52,203 nucleotides of DNA from Pseudomonadota bacterium (GTDB taxonomy: Bacteria; Pseudomonadota; Gammaproteobacteria; Burkholderiales; Burkholderiaceae_C). Positions 8,160 to 16,901 of this stretch are shown piece by piece; position 1 is the stretch's first letter; the number at the start of each line of letters is the position of its first letter. Position numbers and translations under genes: made by a program. The notes under the pieces were generated by a model. The model saw only the letters and a program-made list of their open reading frames with translations, did not search any database and was not told where the DNA came from. The stretch is from NCBI GenBank assembly GCA_018241185.1, contig JAFEEH010000043.1, forward strand, positions 1 through 52,203, read 5' to 3'.

Positions 8160-9380
8160 TCAATCCCAGGAGAGCGCGCCACCCGACTGGTACTCGATCA
8201 CGCGGGTTTCGAAGAAGTTGCGCTCTTTCTTCAGGTCGATCATTTCGCTCATCCAGGGGAACGGGTTTTCCTCGTTCGGGAAAAGCGCTTCGAGGCCGAT
8301 CTGCGTCGCACGCCGGTTGGCGATGTAGCGCAGGTAGCCCTTGAACATGGAGGCATTCATGCCGAGCACGCCGCGCGGCATGGTGTCTTCGGCATAGCGG
8401 TATTCGAGTTCGACCGCCTTCTGGAACAGGCCCTTGATCTCCGCCTTGAACTCGGGCGTCCAGAGGTGGGGGTTCTCGAGCTTGAGCTGGTTGATCAGGT
8501 CGATGCCGAAATTGCAGTGCATCGACTCGTCGCGCAGGATGTACTGGTACTGCTCGGCCGCACCGGTCATCTTGTTCTGACGGCCGAGCGCGAGGATCTG
8601 CGTGAAGCCGACGTAGAAGAACAGGCCCTCCATCAAGCAGGCGAAGACGATCAGGCTCTTGAGCAGCGTCTGGTCGTTCTCGGGCGTGCCGGTGTGGAAG
8701 TTCGGATCCATGATCGCGCCGATGAACGGGATCAGGAACTCATCCTTGTCGCGGATCGACTGGACTTCGTTGTAGGCGTTGAAGATCTCGGCCTCGTCCA
8801 GGCCCAGCGATTCGACGATGTACTGGTAGGCGTGCGTGTGGATCGCCTCTTCGAAGGCCTGGCGCAGCAGAAACTGCCGGCATTCGGGCGCCGTGATGTG
8901 GCGGTAGGTGCCCAGCACGATGTTGTTGGCCGCCAGCGAGTCGGCGGTCACGAAGAAGCCGAGGTTGCGCTTGACGATGCGCCGCTCGTCCTCGGTCAGG
9001 CCGTTCGGGTCCTTCCAGAGGGCGATGTCGCGGTTCATGTTCACTTCCTGCGGCATCCAGTGGTTGGCGCAGGTGGCGAGGTACTTCTCCCACGCCCACT
9101 TGTACTTGAACGGCACCAACTGGTTGACGTCGGTCTGGCCGTTGATGATGCGCTTGTCAGCCGCGTTGACGCGGCGTGCGCTCGCCGGTGCGGCGTGCGA
9201 GGCGGAGGAAGCAGGGGCTGCAGCGGCGGCGGGCGACGCGAAGGAATGCGTGGCGAGCGAAGCAGCAGGAAGGGAAGTCGCTGCCGCCATCGAGACTCCC
9301 GCTGCGGCGGCGTTGCTCGATGAAGTTTGCGGCTGGCTCCTCGGTGCGGAGGGCTTGACTTCTTCGTCCCAGGTCAACAT
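8160..9380 (-). CDS. nrdB: class Ia ribonucleoside-diphosphate reductase, beta subunit
   Basis: 406 residues from the ATG at 9380 (an in-frame TTG lies 4 codons earlier). It supplies the diiron-tyrosyl radical to NrdA for dNTP synthesis. Metal ligands and radical residue are visible by comparison with E. coli R2: Asp147 (VTADSLA), Glu178 and His181 with radical Tyr185 in [11 protein letters not shown], and later Glu in CLMEGLFF and Glu/His in RDESMHCNF. An Ala/Ser-rich extension of about 65 residues precedes the conserved core ([13 protein letters not shown]). The C-terminus ends DKWAL-like as [12 protein letters not shown], the part that docks on NrdA. nrdA lies upstream, but a terminator and a candidate promoter separate the two. 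Confidence 0.96.
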   Translation of the reverse strand: MLTWDEEVKPSAPRSQPQTSSSNAAAAGVSMAAATSLPAASLATHSFASPAAAAAPASSASHAAPASARRVNAADKRIINGQTDVNQLVPFKYKWAWEKYLATCANHWMPQEVNMNRDIALWKDPNGLTEDERRIVKRNLGFFVTADSLAANNIVLGTYRHITAPECRQFLLRQAFEEAIHTHAYQYIVESLGLDEAEIFNAYNEVQSIRDKDEFLIPFIGAIMDPNFHTGTPENDQTLLKSLIVFACLMEGLFFYVGFTQILALGRQNKMTGAAEQYQYILRDESMHCNFGIDLINQLKLENPHLWTPEFKAEIKGLFQKAVELEYRYAEDTMPRGVLGMNASMFKGYLRYIANRRATQIGLEALFPNEENPFPWMSEMIDLKKERNFFETRVIEYQSGGALSWD

Positions 9381-9398
9381 AGAAAAATCCAATGCTCA

Positions 9399-9427
9399 AT
9401 TATCAGAGCAACGATGCGTGTTGGAAA
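9399..9427 (-). promoter_or_regulatory. candidate sigma-70 promoter of nrdB
   Basis: On the minus strand, TTTCCA (9422-9427) and GATAAT (9399-9404) are separated by 17 bp. The -10 ends 18 nt before the nrdB ATG. It lies downstream of the nrdA terminator and could transcribe nrdB independently. The -35 is a weak 4 of 6 match. Confidence 0.45.
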
Positions 9428-9496
9428 GTTATCCGCAGGCACCGTGCACGAATTATGTTGTGCGCAGGCGTCGTGCATGTCGTCCGATGCCGCGCG

Positions 9497-9531
9497 AAAA
9501 GAGAAGAGCGGTCCGTCGTGGACCGCTCTTC
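9497..9531 (-). terminator. hairpin terminator after nrdA
   Basis: A perfect 12-bp stem GAAGAGCGGTCC/GGACCGCTCTTC with a 5-nt loop (9503-9531), followed on the minus strand by TCTTTTCG. It begins 8 bp after the nrdA stop. The T-tract is short, so termination may be partial. Confidence 0.75.
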
Positions 9532-9538
9532 ATCGCCA

Positions 9539-12472
9539 TCACTGGCAGGCTTCGCAGCCCGGATCGTCGATCGCGCAGAACTTGATGTCGGTCGCGGGCG
9601 TCGCGTTCATCTGTTCCTGCGCAGCGGCCGCCGCGAGTTCGAGCGCGCTCGGTGCCGCGGGCTTCGCAGCAGCCGACATCTCGTGGCTGCCGCCAGAGGA
9701 CACCGCGTTGAGCCGGCCCGACTGCACCGTCGACTTCTCGGCGTGCGTGGCGCTGATGGTGCGCAGGTAATAGGTGGTCTTCAGGCCGCGCAGCCAGGCG
9801 AGCTTGTAGGTGTCGTCGAGCTTCTTGCCCGATGCGCCGGCCATGTAGATGTTCAGCGACTGGGCCTGGTCGATCCACTTCTGGCGACGCGCGGCGGCTT
9901 CCACCAGCCACACCGGCTCGACCTCGAAGGCGGTGGCGTACAGCGCCTTGATGTCCTGCGGCACGCGGTCGATGGGGCGCAGCGAGCCGTCGAAGTGCTT
10001 GAGGTCCATGACCATGACGTCGTCCCACAGGCCCAGGCGCTTGAGGTCGCGCACCAGGTAGTGGTTGATGACCGTGAATTCGCCCGACAGGTTCGACTTG
10101 ACCGACAGGTTGCCGAAGCAGGGCTCGATCGAGGCGTCGACGCCGATGATGTTGGAGATCGTCGCCGTCGGCGCGATGGCCACACAGTTGGAGTTGCGCA
10201 TGCCGTCCTGCGCGATCTTGGCGCGCAGCGCGTCCCAGTCGAGCGAGGTCGAGCGGTCCACTTCCACATAGCCGCCGCGCGCCTTCTCGAGCAGGTCCAG
10301 CGAGTCGATCGGCAGGATGCCCTTGTCCCACAGCGAGCCGCGGAAGCTGGAGTACTTGCCGCGCTCACGCGCCAGCTCGGTCGACGCCCAGTAGGCGTGG
10401 TAGCAGATCGCCTCCATCGAGCGATCGGCGAATTCCACCGCCTGCTCGCTGCCGTAGGGGATGCGCAGTTCGTACAGCGCGTCCTGGAAGCCCATCAGGC
10501 CCAGGCCCACCGGACGGTGGCGCAGGTTGGAGTCGCGCGCCTTCTTCACCGCGTAATAGTTGATGTCGATCACGTTGTCGAGCATCCGCATGGCGATGGA
10601 GATCGTCTTCTTGAGCTTCTCCTGGTCGACGGCCCCGTCCTTCAGGTGCTGCAGCAGGTTCACCGATCCCAGGTTGCATACCGCGGTTTCGGTGTCGCTG
10701 GTGTTGAGCGTGATCTCGGTGCACAGGTTGGACGAGTGCACCACGCCGGCGTGCTGCTGCGGCGAGCGCACGTTGCAGGCGTCCTTGAAGGTGATCCAGG
10801 GGTGGCCGGTCTCGAACAGCATCGAGAGCATCTTGCGCCACAGGTCGGTGGCAGGCACCGTCTTGGCCGGCTTGATCTCGCCGCGTGCCGCCTTTTCCTC
10901 GTAGGCGACGTAGGCCTTCTCGAAGTCGGCGCCGAACAGGTCGTGCAGGTCGGGCACGGAGGAGGGCGAGAACAGGGTCCAGTTGCCCTTTTCCATGACG
11001 CGGCGCATGAACAGGTCGGGGATCCAGTTCGCCGTGTTCATGTCGTGCGTGCGGCGGCGGTCGTCGCCCGTGTTCTTGCGCAGCTCCAGGAACTCCTCGA
11101 TGTCCAGGTGCCAGGTTTCCAGGTACGTGCAGACCGCGCCCTTGCGCTTGCCACCCTGGTTCACGGCCACGGCCGTGTCGTTGACGACCTTCAGGAAAGG
11201 CACGACGCCCTGTGATTCGCCGTTGGTGCCCTTGATGTGGCTGCCCAAGGCACGCACGCGGGTCCAGTCGTTGCCCAGGCCGCCGGCGAACTTCGACAGC
11301 AGCGCGTTCTCCTTGATCGACTCGTAGATGCCGTCCAGGTCGTCGGGCACGGTCGTCAGGTAGCACGACGACAGCTGCGAGCGCAGCGTGCCGCTGTTGA
11401 ACAGCGTGGGGGTGGACGACATGAAGTCGAAGGACGACAGCACCTCGTAGAACTCGATGGCACGCGCCTCGCGGTCGATCTCGTTCAGCGCCAGGCCCAT
11501 CGCCACGCGCATGAAGAAGGCCTGGGGCAGCTCGATGCGCTGCTTGCGCACGTGCAGGAAGTAGCGGTCGTACAGCGTCTGCAGGCCGAGGTAGTCGAAC
11601 TTCAGATCGCGGTCGGCCTTCAGCGCGGCACCCAGGCGGGCCAGGTCGTACTGCAGCAGCTTCTCATCCAGCAGTTCGTTGTCCACGCCCTTCTTGACGA
11701 AGTGGGGGAAGTAGTCGGCGTAACCCTGCGCCATCTCGGCGTGGGTCACTTCGCGGCCCAGCACCTCCTTGAAGATCGTGTGCAGCAGCAGGCGCGCGGT
11801 GGCGAAGGTGTAGTCGGGGTCCTTCTCGATCAGCGTGCGGGCGGCCAGGATCGATGCCTTGTAGACCTCGTCCAGAGGCACGCCGTCGTACAGGTTGCGC
11901 ATCGTCTCGGCGACGATCGGCTCGGCCTTGACGCCTTCGCCCAGGTTCGCGCAGGCCGACTCGAGCAGGCTTTGCAGGGCGCCCATGTCCAGCGCGACGC
12001 GCTCGCCGCGGTCCAGCACGTGCAGCGTGGGCTGCGCAGGCTTGGCGCTCTGCTCGCCCTGCTTCTGGCGTTCCTGGGTGCGGCGTTCGCGGTACAGCAC
12101 GTAGGCACGCGCCACCTCGTGGTGGCCGCCGCGCATCAGGCCCAGCTCGACCTGGTCCTGCACATCCTCGATGTGGAAGGTGCCGCCGCCCGGGCGCGAG
12201 CGCACCATCGCGCGCACCACCGCCTGGGTCAGGCCGTCAACCGTCTCGCGCACGCTGGCCGAGGCCGCGCCCTGCGTGCCGTGCACGGCCAGGAAGGCTT
12301 TCATCATCGCCACGGCGATCTTGTTCGGCTCGAAGGGCACGACGGCGCCGTTGCGCCGGATGATCTGGTAATGCGCGAGGGCCGGGCTGGCGGCGCTCGC
12401 CACGTCACGGCCCTGGGGCGTCGCCACTGGCGCGGCGCGAGGAGTCGAGGGGGAGGTCAGGGCAGCTTGCAT
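9539..12472 (-). CDS. nrdA: class Ia ribonucleoside-diphosphate reductase, alpha subunit
   Basis: 977 residues from the ATG at 12472, chosen because AAGGA sits 6 nt upstream; an in-frame start 32 codons earlier would overlap the promoter. It reduces ribonucleoside diphosphates. An N-terminal Ala/Pro stretch precedes an ATP-cone allosteric domain (YQIIRRNGAVVPFEPNKIA to about residue 140). The active site NLCTE near residue 580 matches the N-x-C-x-E radical motif, with its partner cysteine in ETAVCNLGS. The C-terminus ends DDPGCEACQ, the CxxC pair that re-reduces the active site. At 977 residues it is longer than E. coli NrdA (761), as is common in this lineage. Regulation by NrdR is strongly indicated by the upstream boxes. 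Confidence 0.96.
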   Translation of the reverse strand: MQAALTSPSTPRAAPVATPQGRDVASAASPALAHYQIIRRNGAVVPFEPNKIAVAMMKAFLAVHGTQGAASASVRETVDGLTQAVVRAMVRSRPGGGTFHIEDVQDQVELGLMRGGHHEVARAYVLYRERRTQERQKQGEQSAKPAQPTLHVLDRGERVALDMGALQSLLESACANLGEGVKAEPIVAETMRNLYDGVPLDEVYKASILAARTLIEKDPDYTFATARLLLHTIFKEVLGREVTHAEMAQGYADYFPHFVKKGVDNELLDEKLLQYDLARLGAALKADRDLKFDYLGLQTLYDRYFLHVRKQRIELPQAFFMRVAMGLALNEIDREARAIEFYEVLSSFDFMSSTPTLFNSGTLRSQLSSCYLTTVPDDLDGIYESIKENALLSKFAGGLGNDWTRVRALGSHIKGTNGESQGVVPFLKVVNDTAVAVNQGGKRKGAVCTYLETWHLDIEEFLELRKNTGDDRRRTHDMNTANWIPDLFMRRVMEKGNWTLFSPSSVPDLHDLFGADFEKAYVAYEEKAARGEIKPAKTVPATDLWRKMLSMLFETGHPWITFKDACNVRSPQQHAGVVHSSNLCTEITLNTSDTETAVCNLGSVNLLQHLKDGAVDQEKLKKTISIAMRMLDNVIDINYYAVKKARDSNLRHRPVGLGLMGFQDALYELRIPYGSEQAVEFADRSMEAICYHAYWASTELARERGKYSSFRGSLWDKGILPIDSLDLLEKARGGYVEVDRSTSLDWDALRAKIAQDGMRNSNCVAIAPTATISNIIGVDASIEPCFGNLSVKSNLSGEFTVINHYLVRDLKRLGLWDDVMVMDLKHFDGSLRPIDRVPQDIKALYATAFEVEPVWLVEAAARRQKWIDQAQSLNIYMAGASGKKLDDTYKLAWLRGLKTTYYLRTISATHAEKSTVQSGRLNAVSSGGSHEMSAAAKPAAPSALELAAAAAQEQMNATPATDIKFCAIDDPGCEACQ

Positions 12473-12566
12473 TCGGGTCCTTCGTTGACGTCTGTGGTTG
12501 TTCTGTGCCGGGCCGCTTCGGCAGGGTGCGAGCGGCTCGCAATGCCGTGTAGTTGGGGGCAGGCGC

Positions 12567-12614
12567 ACACTATATCTAGGGTGCGGATGGGCTTCAAGCC
12601 ACTACCTGTAGTGT
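12567..12614. promoter_or_regulatory. two NrdR boxes controlling nrdA
   Basis: Box 1 (12567-12582) ACACTATATCTAGGGT matches the NrdR consensus acaCwAtATaTwGtgt at 14 of 16 positions. Box 2 (12599-12614) CCACTACCTGTAGTGT matches at about 12. Their starts are 32 bp apart, three helical turns, the spacing known for NrdR tetramer binding. Box 1 covers the -10 and box 2 abuts the -35, so binding should repress. Confidence 0.9.
12569..12597 (-). promoter_or_regulatory. sigma-70 promoter of nrdA
   Basis: Minus-strand TTGAAG (12592-12597) and TATAGT (12569-12574) are separated by exactly 17 bp. Both are close to consensus and are interleaved with the NrdR boxes. The start would fall near 12562, giving a leader of about 90 nt. 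Confidence 0.8.
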
Positions 12615-12833
12615 TTTTCACGAGGAGGTTGCCGTGTTGCGTGGAGCCGCCGCCGCCGATGCCTGCGCAAGGCGCACCGAGGTTGCTTCACCTTAGCGCG
12701 GGCCGCGCGGCATGGGCTTCGCGGGCGCTTTTGGGCCTGGAGGCCGCATGGTTGCTGCGTCGGCCACGCGAGACGGCGCGGGCGGCGGCGTCCCATGCTC
12801 CCGGCGGCCGATGGGTCGGCCGAGAGAAAAATT
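12615..12833. other. intergenic stretch between ampD and the nrdA promoter
   Basis: No gene supported. A 7-bp hairpin CGGCCGA/TCGGCCG (about 12803-12820) follows the ampD stop on the minus strand but has no T-tract. A basic 92-codon minus-strand frame here overlaps ampD and the NrdR box and looks like a chance reading. Confidence 0.6.
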
Positions 12834-13445
12834 TCAGGTTCGCCCTTCGCGCGGCGGAAAAACCGCATCGGGCCAGCCAAGTGCTCGTTGCAGTCGCGCC
12901 CAGTCGAAGCCCGGCCCGGGGTCGAGCTTGCGGCCGGGTGCGATGTGTTCGTGCCCCGCCACGGCCTCGATCGGATAGCGCTGCATCAGGGCCGGGCAGA
13001 GGGTTGCGAGGGCCTCGTACTGTGCCGCCTCGAAGCGCTCCCCCTCCAGGCCTTCGAGCTCGATGCCGATCGAATGGTCGTTGCAGTTCGCGCGCCCGCG
13101 CCAACTCGATGCGCCGGCGTGCCAGGCGCGATCGTCGCAGCTCACGAACTGCCACAACTCGCCGGTGCGGCGCACATAGAAGTGTGCCGAGACCTGCAGG
13201 CCGCGGATCTGCTCGAAGTAGGGGTGTGCCGACCCGTCGAGGCGGTTCGTGAACAGGGCCTGCACTTCGTCGCCGCCGTAGCGGCCGGGCGGGAGGCTGA
13301 TCGAGTGCAGCACGACCAGGTCGATCGCGCTGCCCGAGGGGCGGGGTCCGAAGTTCGGCGAGTCGAGCCGGCGCGCCGGGCGATACCAGCCGCCGCTCCA
13401 CGGCGTGCGGTCGTCGCCGGCCGACGCGGGAGGCGAATCAGGCAT
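12834..13445 (-). CDS. ampD: 1,6-anhydro-N-acetylmuramyl-L-alanine amidase
   Basis: 203-residue cytoplasmic zinc amidase that removes the peptide from anhydro-muropeptides during murein recycling; its loss derepresses AmpC in many bacteria. Amidase_2 fold with zinc ligands His47 (VVLHSIS), His165 and Asp175 (AGHEHIAPGRKLDPGPGFDW), matching His34/His154/Asp164 of E. coli AmpD. NFGPRP near residue 31 and SAHFYVRR are also family features. The ATG at 13445 overlaps the end of the pilR-like gene by 8 bp, so ampD is translationally coupled as the last gene of the operon. Confidence 0.95.
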   Translation of the reverse strand: MPDSPPASAGDDRTPWSGGWYRPARRLDSPNFGPRPSGSAIDLVVLHSISLPPGRYGGDEVQALFTNRLDGSAHPYFEQIRGLQVSAHFYVRRTGELWQFVSCDDRAWHAGASSWRGRANCNDHSIGIELEGLEGERFEAAQYEALATLCPALMQRYPIEAVAGHEHIAPGRKLDPGPGFDWARLQRALGWPDAVFPPREGRT

Positions 13446-14949
13446 CGTCGCCAGCGGGCGTCGCGATGCCCAGGCGGTCGATCCGGTAGCGGATCTGCCG
13501 CAGGCTCAGGCCCAGGCGATTCGCCGCGGCCGTTCGGTTGAAACCTGTCTCGTGCAAGGCGCGCACGAGGATTTCGCGCTCCTTCTGGTCCAGGTAGCCC
13601 TGGAGGTCGCTGGGGATGCCCGGGGTGTCGGCAAGTGGCGCGACGGGAGCCGAAGGCGGCGTGGGCAGGTCGAGCGGCCGGCTGTCACGGGTCGGTCCGG
13701 GGCTCAGTGCGGTCAGCGCCCCGGGCCGGCTGTCGCCTGCATCCAGGTCCAATTGCAACTCGCTGCCTTCGCTCAGTGCCACGGCGCGGTGGAGCAGATT
13801 CTCCAACTCGCGCACGTTGCCGTGCAGGGGGTGCTCGGAGAGCACACGAAGTACCTGCGCCGACAGCGAGGGCACCGGCAGCCCTGCGTCGTGGGCGATG
13901 CGTGTCAGCAGGGCATGGCACAGCGCGGGCAGATCTTCGCGCCGCTCGCGCAGCGGGGGCAGCATCAGCTCGATGACGTTCAGGCGGTAGAACAGGTCCT
14001 GGCGGAATCGCCCGGCCTGCACATCGGCCTGCAGGTCCTTGTGGGTTGCACTCACGATGCGAACGTCCACGGCATCTTCCTGTGTCGAGCCGATCGGGCG
14101 CACGCTGCGTTCCTGGATGGCACGCAGCAGCTTGGACTGCATCGCCAGCGGCAGGTCGCCGATCTCGTCGAGGAACAGCGTGCCCCCGCGCGCGGCCTGG
14201 AAGTAGCCATCGCGATCCTGGGCGGAGCCGGTGTAGGAGCCCTTGCGCGCGCCGAAGAATTCCGCTTCCAGCAGGTTTTCGGGAATGGCACCGCAGTTGA
14301 CCGCCACGAAGGGGCCCTCACCGCGCTGGCTGCAGGCGTGCACCGCGCGCGCGACCAATTCCTTGCCCGTGCCCGATTCGCCGCGCACCAGCACCGGTGC
14401 CATGCCGCGCGCGACCTTGACGATGCGGGCCTTCACCAGACGCATCGGCTCGGAGTCGCCGACCAGGCGTTCCAGCGCGGCGTTGCCCTGCGTGTTGGCC
14501 GGAGTCACTTTGGGGGCGGTGCCGGGCGCTGCCTGCACGACGCGCGACGCCGCGCCCTGCTCCTGGACCGCCGAGGCGACAACGGCGCGGAACTGCTTCA
14601 GGTCCACCGGCTTGGTCAGGTAGTCGAAGGCGCCGGCCTTCAGGGCCTCCACCGCGTTCTCGGCCGATCCGTAGGCCGTCATGACCACGCAGCGCTCGGG
14701 CCGCTGCTGCTGCTGGAGCCGCTGCAGGATCTCCATGCCCAGGCCATCGGGCAGGCGCATGTCCGTGATCACGGCGTCGAAGCGCTGCGCGTCCAGGCGC
14801 TCCGTCGCTTCGGCCACGCTGCCCGCTGCCTCGACGCGGTAGCCTTCGCGCAGCAGCGTCAGTTCATACAGCGTGCGCAGGTCAGGCTCGTCGTCGACGA
14901 CGAGGATCTGCGCCGAGGCCTTGGGGGGGGATGCGGGCGGGCTGCTCAC
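13438..14949 (-). CDS. pilR: PilR-like sigma-54-dependent response regulator
   Basis: 503-residue NtrC-family activator. The receiver domain (about 14-130) has the acidic pair Asp19-Asp20, phospho-acceptor Asp63 (VITDMRLPDG) and the KP lysine in YLTKPVD. The AAA+ domain starts LVGDSEPM and has Walker A GESGTGKE near 193, Walker B GGTLFLDEIGDLP and arginine-finger region NVIELMLPPLRERREDLP. The sigma-54 loop reads GSYTGS where GAFTGA is usual. A Fis-type helix-turn-helix (RTAAANRLGLSLRQIRYRID) ends the protein. Closest in look to PilR, which activates pilin genes; its cognate kinase lies just upstream. No pil genes are in the window, so the regulon is unproven. Confidence 0.88.
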   Translation of the reverse strand: MSSPPASPPKASAQILVVDDEPDLRTLYELTLLREGYRVEAAGSVAEATERLDAQRFDAVITDMRLPDGLGMEILQRLQQQQRPERCVVMTAYGSAENAVEALKAGAFDYLTKPVDLKQFRAVVASAVQEQGAASRVVQAAPGTAPKVTPANTQGNAALERLVGDSEPMRLVKARIVKVARGMAPVLVRGESGTGKELVARAVHACSQRGEGPFVAVNCGAIPENLLEAEFFGARKGSYTGSAQDRDGYFQAARGGTLFLDEIGDLPLAMQSKLLRAIQERSVRPIGSTQEDAVDVRIVSATHKDLQADVQAGRFRQDLFYRLNVIELMLPPLRERREDLPALCHALLTRIAHDAGLPVPSLSAQVLRVLSEHPLHGNVRELENLLHRAVALSEGSELQLDLDAGDSRPGALTALSPGPTRDSRPLDLPTPPSAPVAPLADTPGIPSDLQGYLDQKEREILVRALHETGFNRTAAANRLGLSLRQIRYRIDRLGIATPAGDDA

Positions 14950-14955
14950 GGGGCG

Positions 14956-16647
14956 CTATTGTGGCAAAGCCGACTGCGCCGGCGCGAAATGCACGAAGAA
15001 GTTGTTGCCTTCGGGGCCCTCCCCGCCTGCGGCGCGGCGCTCGTAGCCGATCGCGGCACCGTGGCGCTCGCACAGCTCGCGGCAGATGTACAGGCCCAGG
15101 CCACTGGACCGGCTCTCGGACGAGAAGAAGGGCTCGAACAGGTGCCGCTGCACCGCGGGGTCGAGCGGCGCGCCGTCGCTCCACACGACCAGCTGCGCGC
15201 GGCGATTGGCGCCCACCGCGGTGCTGACCTGGATCGCGCCTTCGTCCTGGCTGGCATAGCGGGCTGCGTTGTCGAGCAGGTTCACCAGGATGCGGCGCAG
15301 GTGTTCTTCCTCGAAGCGCACCTGCGTGCCGGCGCTCAGGAACATCAGCACGCCCGGGCGACGGGTCTGGCGCACCCACTCCTCGACCAGGGTGCGCACC
15401 GCGATGTCCAGCGGCAGGGTCTCGCCGCCCAGCGGGAGGGCACGCTGCTGGCGGGCACGTGACACATCCAGCACATCGTCGACGATGCGCGCCAGTCGCT
15501 GGGCGTTGTGCTGCACCATTTCGTTGAGCTTGCGCTGGCCTTCGTCGGACAGATCCTCGGCCAGCAGCGCGCTGGCCTGCGCGATGGCCGCCAGCGGGTT
15601 GCGGATCTCGTGCGCCACGGCGGCCGACATGCGTCCCATGGCCGCCAGCTTCTCGGTGCGGATACGGGCTTCGAGCTCGCGCAGGTCCTGCAGGAACATC
15701 ACGCAGAAGCCCTCCGAGCGCGGCTCCATGGCCGGTGTCAGGCGGGTGCGGATGCGCACCTCGCGCGCCGCGCCGCGCGCCTGCGCGATGGGCAGCTCGG
15801 TCGACTTGCCCTCGCGCCGCTTGAAGGTCTGGGCCGCCAGTTGCGCCAGGGGACGCCAGGCCGGGTAGCTGTCGAGTGCGAAGGGCACCGCCATGGCAGC
15901 GAGGCCGTGGCCCAGGATCTGGTCCGCCGCCGGGTTCACGGCATGGACGCGGCCGTCCACGTCCACCACCAGCACGCCCTCGCCCAGCGTCTCGATCACC
16001 AGTTCGTTGACCTGGGCGTGCATCTGTGCGGAGGTCCGGCTGCGGGAGGCCAGCACCTCTTCGCGGGCCAGGCGAAGTGCCAACTGGTGCGCGAGCAGCG
16101 CCACGACGAACAGGCCGGTGCCGGTGAGCGCAGCCTGCAGGTAGCGGGCCGGTGCGTCGAGGCCGGAACCCAGCGAGTAGTGCAGCGCGTCGGCCAGCAG
16201 CAGCAGCGTGACGGCGGCCGTGGTGGCCAGGCCCACGGGCAGCGAACCCACCACCGCGCCCATCAGCACCGGCAGGGCGAACAGCGGCGTGAAGTTGATG
16301 CTGCCCGACTGCAGCAGCTGCAGCAGCGCGAAGGCCGCAAGGTCGACGCCGATCGAGCCGATCCAAGCCAGGCCCAGGCTTCGGATCGGTGGCTGCGGTT
16401 GCAGGATGCGCGCGCCGAGCAGTGCCAGCGCGAAGTAGGTTGCCGAGATGGCCATCGCCACCGGCTGGAAAGGCTGCCCCAGGCCGTAGGTGACCCCCTG
16501 CAGCAGCAGCAGTACCACGCCCACGAACACGCGCGCCGTCATGAAGCCGCGCCACAGCCGCGACAGGCCGGTGCTGCGCGGCGGCGGCGGGATATCGAGG
16601 CCGGCCCAGTCGGTGGCCGGGGCGCCGCGCGACCAGAGCAGCGCCAT
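14956..16647 (-). CDS. pilS: PilS-like membrane sensor histidine kinase
   Basis: 563 residues from the ATG at 16647. About six transmembrane helices (roughly 35-205) form the sensor, as in PilS. A PAS domain follows (LGEGVLVVDVDGRVHAVNPA). The phospho-acceptor H-box is SAAVAHEIRNPLAAI, then the ATP-binding domain with N box ILVNLLDNAARYAS and G box SSGLGLYICREL. It starts 14 bp after the PP0621-family gene and ends 6 bp before the PilR-like regulator, so the pair is co-transcribed. The signal is unknown. An in-frame start at 16755 would overlap the upstream gene and is rejected. Confidence 0.87.
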   Translation of the reverse strand: MALLWSRGAPATDWAGLDIPPPPRSTGLSRLWRGFMTARVFVGVVLLLLQGVTYGLGQPFQPVAMAISATYFALALLGARILQPQPPIRSLGLAWIGSIGVDLAAFALLQLLQSGSINFTPLFALPVLMGAVVGSLPVGLATTAAVTLLLLADALHYSLGSGLDAPARYLQAALTGTGLFVVALLAHQLALRLAREEVLASRSRTSAQMHAQVNELVIETLGEGVLVVDVDGRVHAVNPAADQILGHGLAAMAVPFALDSYPAWRPLAQLAAQTFKRREGKSTELPIAQARGAAREVRIRTRLTPAMEPRSEGFCVMFLQDLRELEARIRTEKLAAMGRMSAAVAHEIRNPLAAIAQASALLAEDLSDEGQRKLNEMVQHNAQRLARIVDDVLDVSRARQQRALPLGGETLPLDIAVRTLVEEWVRQTRRPGVLMFLSAGTQVRFEEEHLRRILVNLLDNAARYASQDEGAIQVSTAVGANRRAQLVVWSDGAPLDPAVQRHLFEPFFSSESRSSGLGLYICRELCERHGAAIGYERRAAGGEGPEGNNFFVHFAPAQSALPQ

Positions 16648-16661
16648 GGCGGACCTCGGCC

Positions 16662-16901
16662 TCAGCTTTCCGCCGCCTGGCGATGCGCCGGCGTGCAGTA
16701 GTGGCTGCTGCCGCGGCCGGGCACCGCGTCCGCCGCCGGCAGGTGCAGGCCGCAATGGGCGCAGCGCACCATCGCCTCCGGCCCCGCCACCCGCGGCGGG
16801 CGCTGCGGCGGTGGCGTGGCTGCGCGGATCTCTTCGCGCCGGTTGTTGCGCCAGATCCAGATCGCCACCGCGACCACGGCCAGGACGAGGAGGTACTTCA
16901 T
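16662..16901 (-). CDS. small PP0621-family membrane-anchored zinc-ribbon-like protein
   Basis: 79 residues. One N-terminal membrane helix (MKYLLVLAVVAVAIWIW) is followed by a basic linker (RNNRREE), a proline-rich stretch and a short cysteine/histidine module: VRCAHCGLHLPAADAV then SSHYCTPAHRQ, which could bind zinc. Its ATG overlaps the TGA of the upstream cytochrome c assembly gene (ATGA) and the kinase gene begins 14 bp after it. Small proteins like this commonly sit just before pilS in pseudomonads and Burkholderiales; function unknown. Confidence 0.85.
   Translation of the reverse strand: MKYLLVLAVVAVAIWIWRNNRREEIRAATPPPQRPPRVAGPEAMVRCAHCGLHLPAADAVPGRGSSHYCTPAHRQAAES

Noticed and set aside
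9429-9437. TTATCCGCA, one mismatch from a DnaA box, between nrdA and nrdB
   Set aside because: DnaA control of nrd genes is known in E. coli, but a single 8 of 9 site downstream of nrdA is too weak to call.
9392-11215. 607-codon plus-strand reading frame opposite nrdA
   Set aside because: Composition artefact of GC-rich antisense DNA (Val/Asp/His/Arg-rich, no domains); nrdA is certain on the other strand.
12602-12880. 92-codon basic minus-strand frame between ampD and nrdA
   Set aside because: Overlaps ampD and an NrdR box, no ribosome binding site; composition explained by GC richness.
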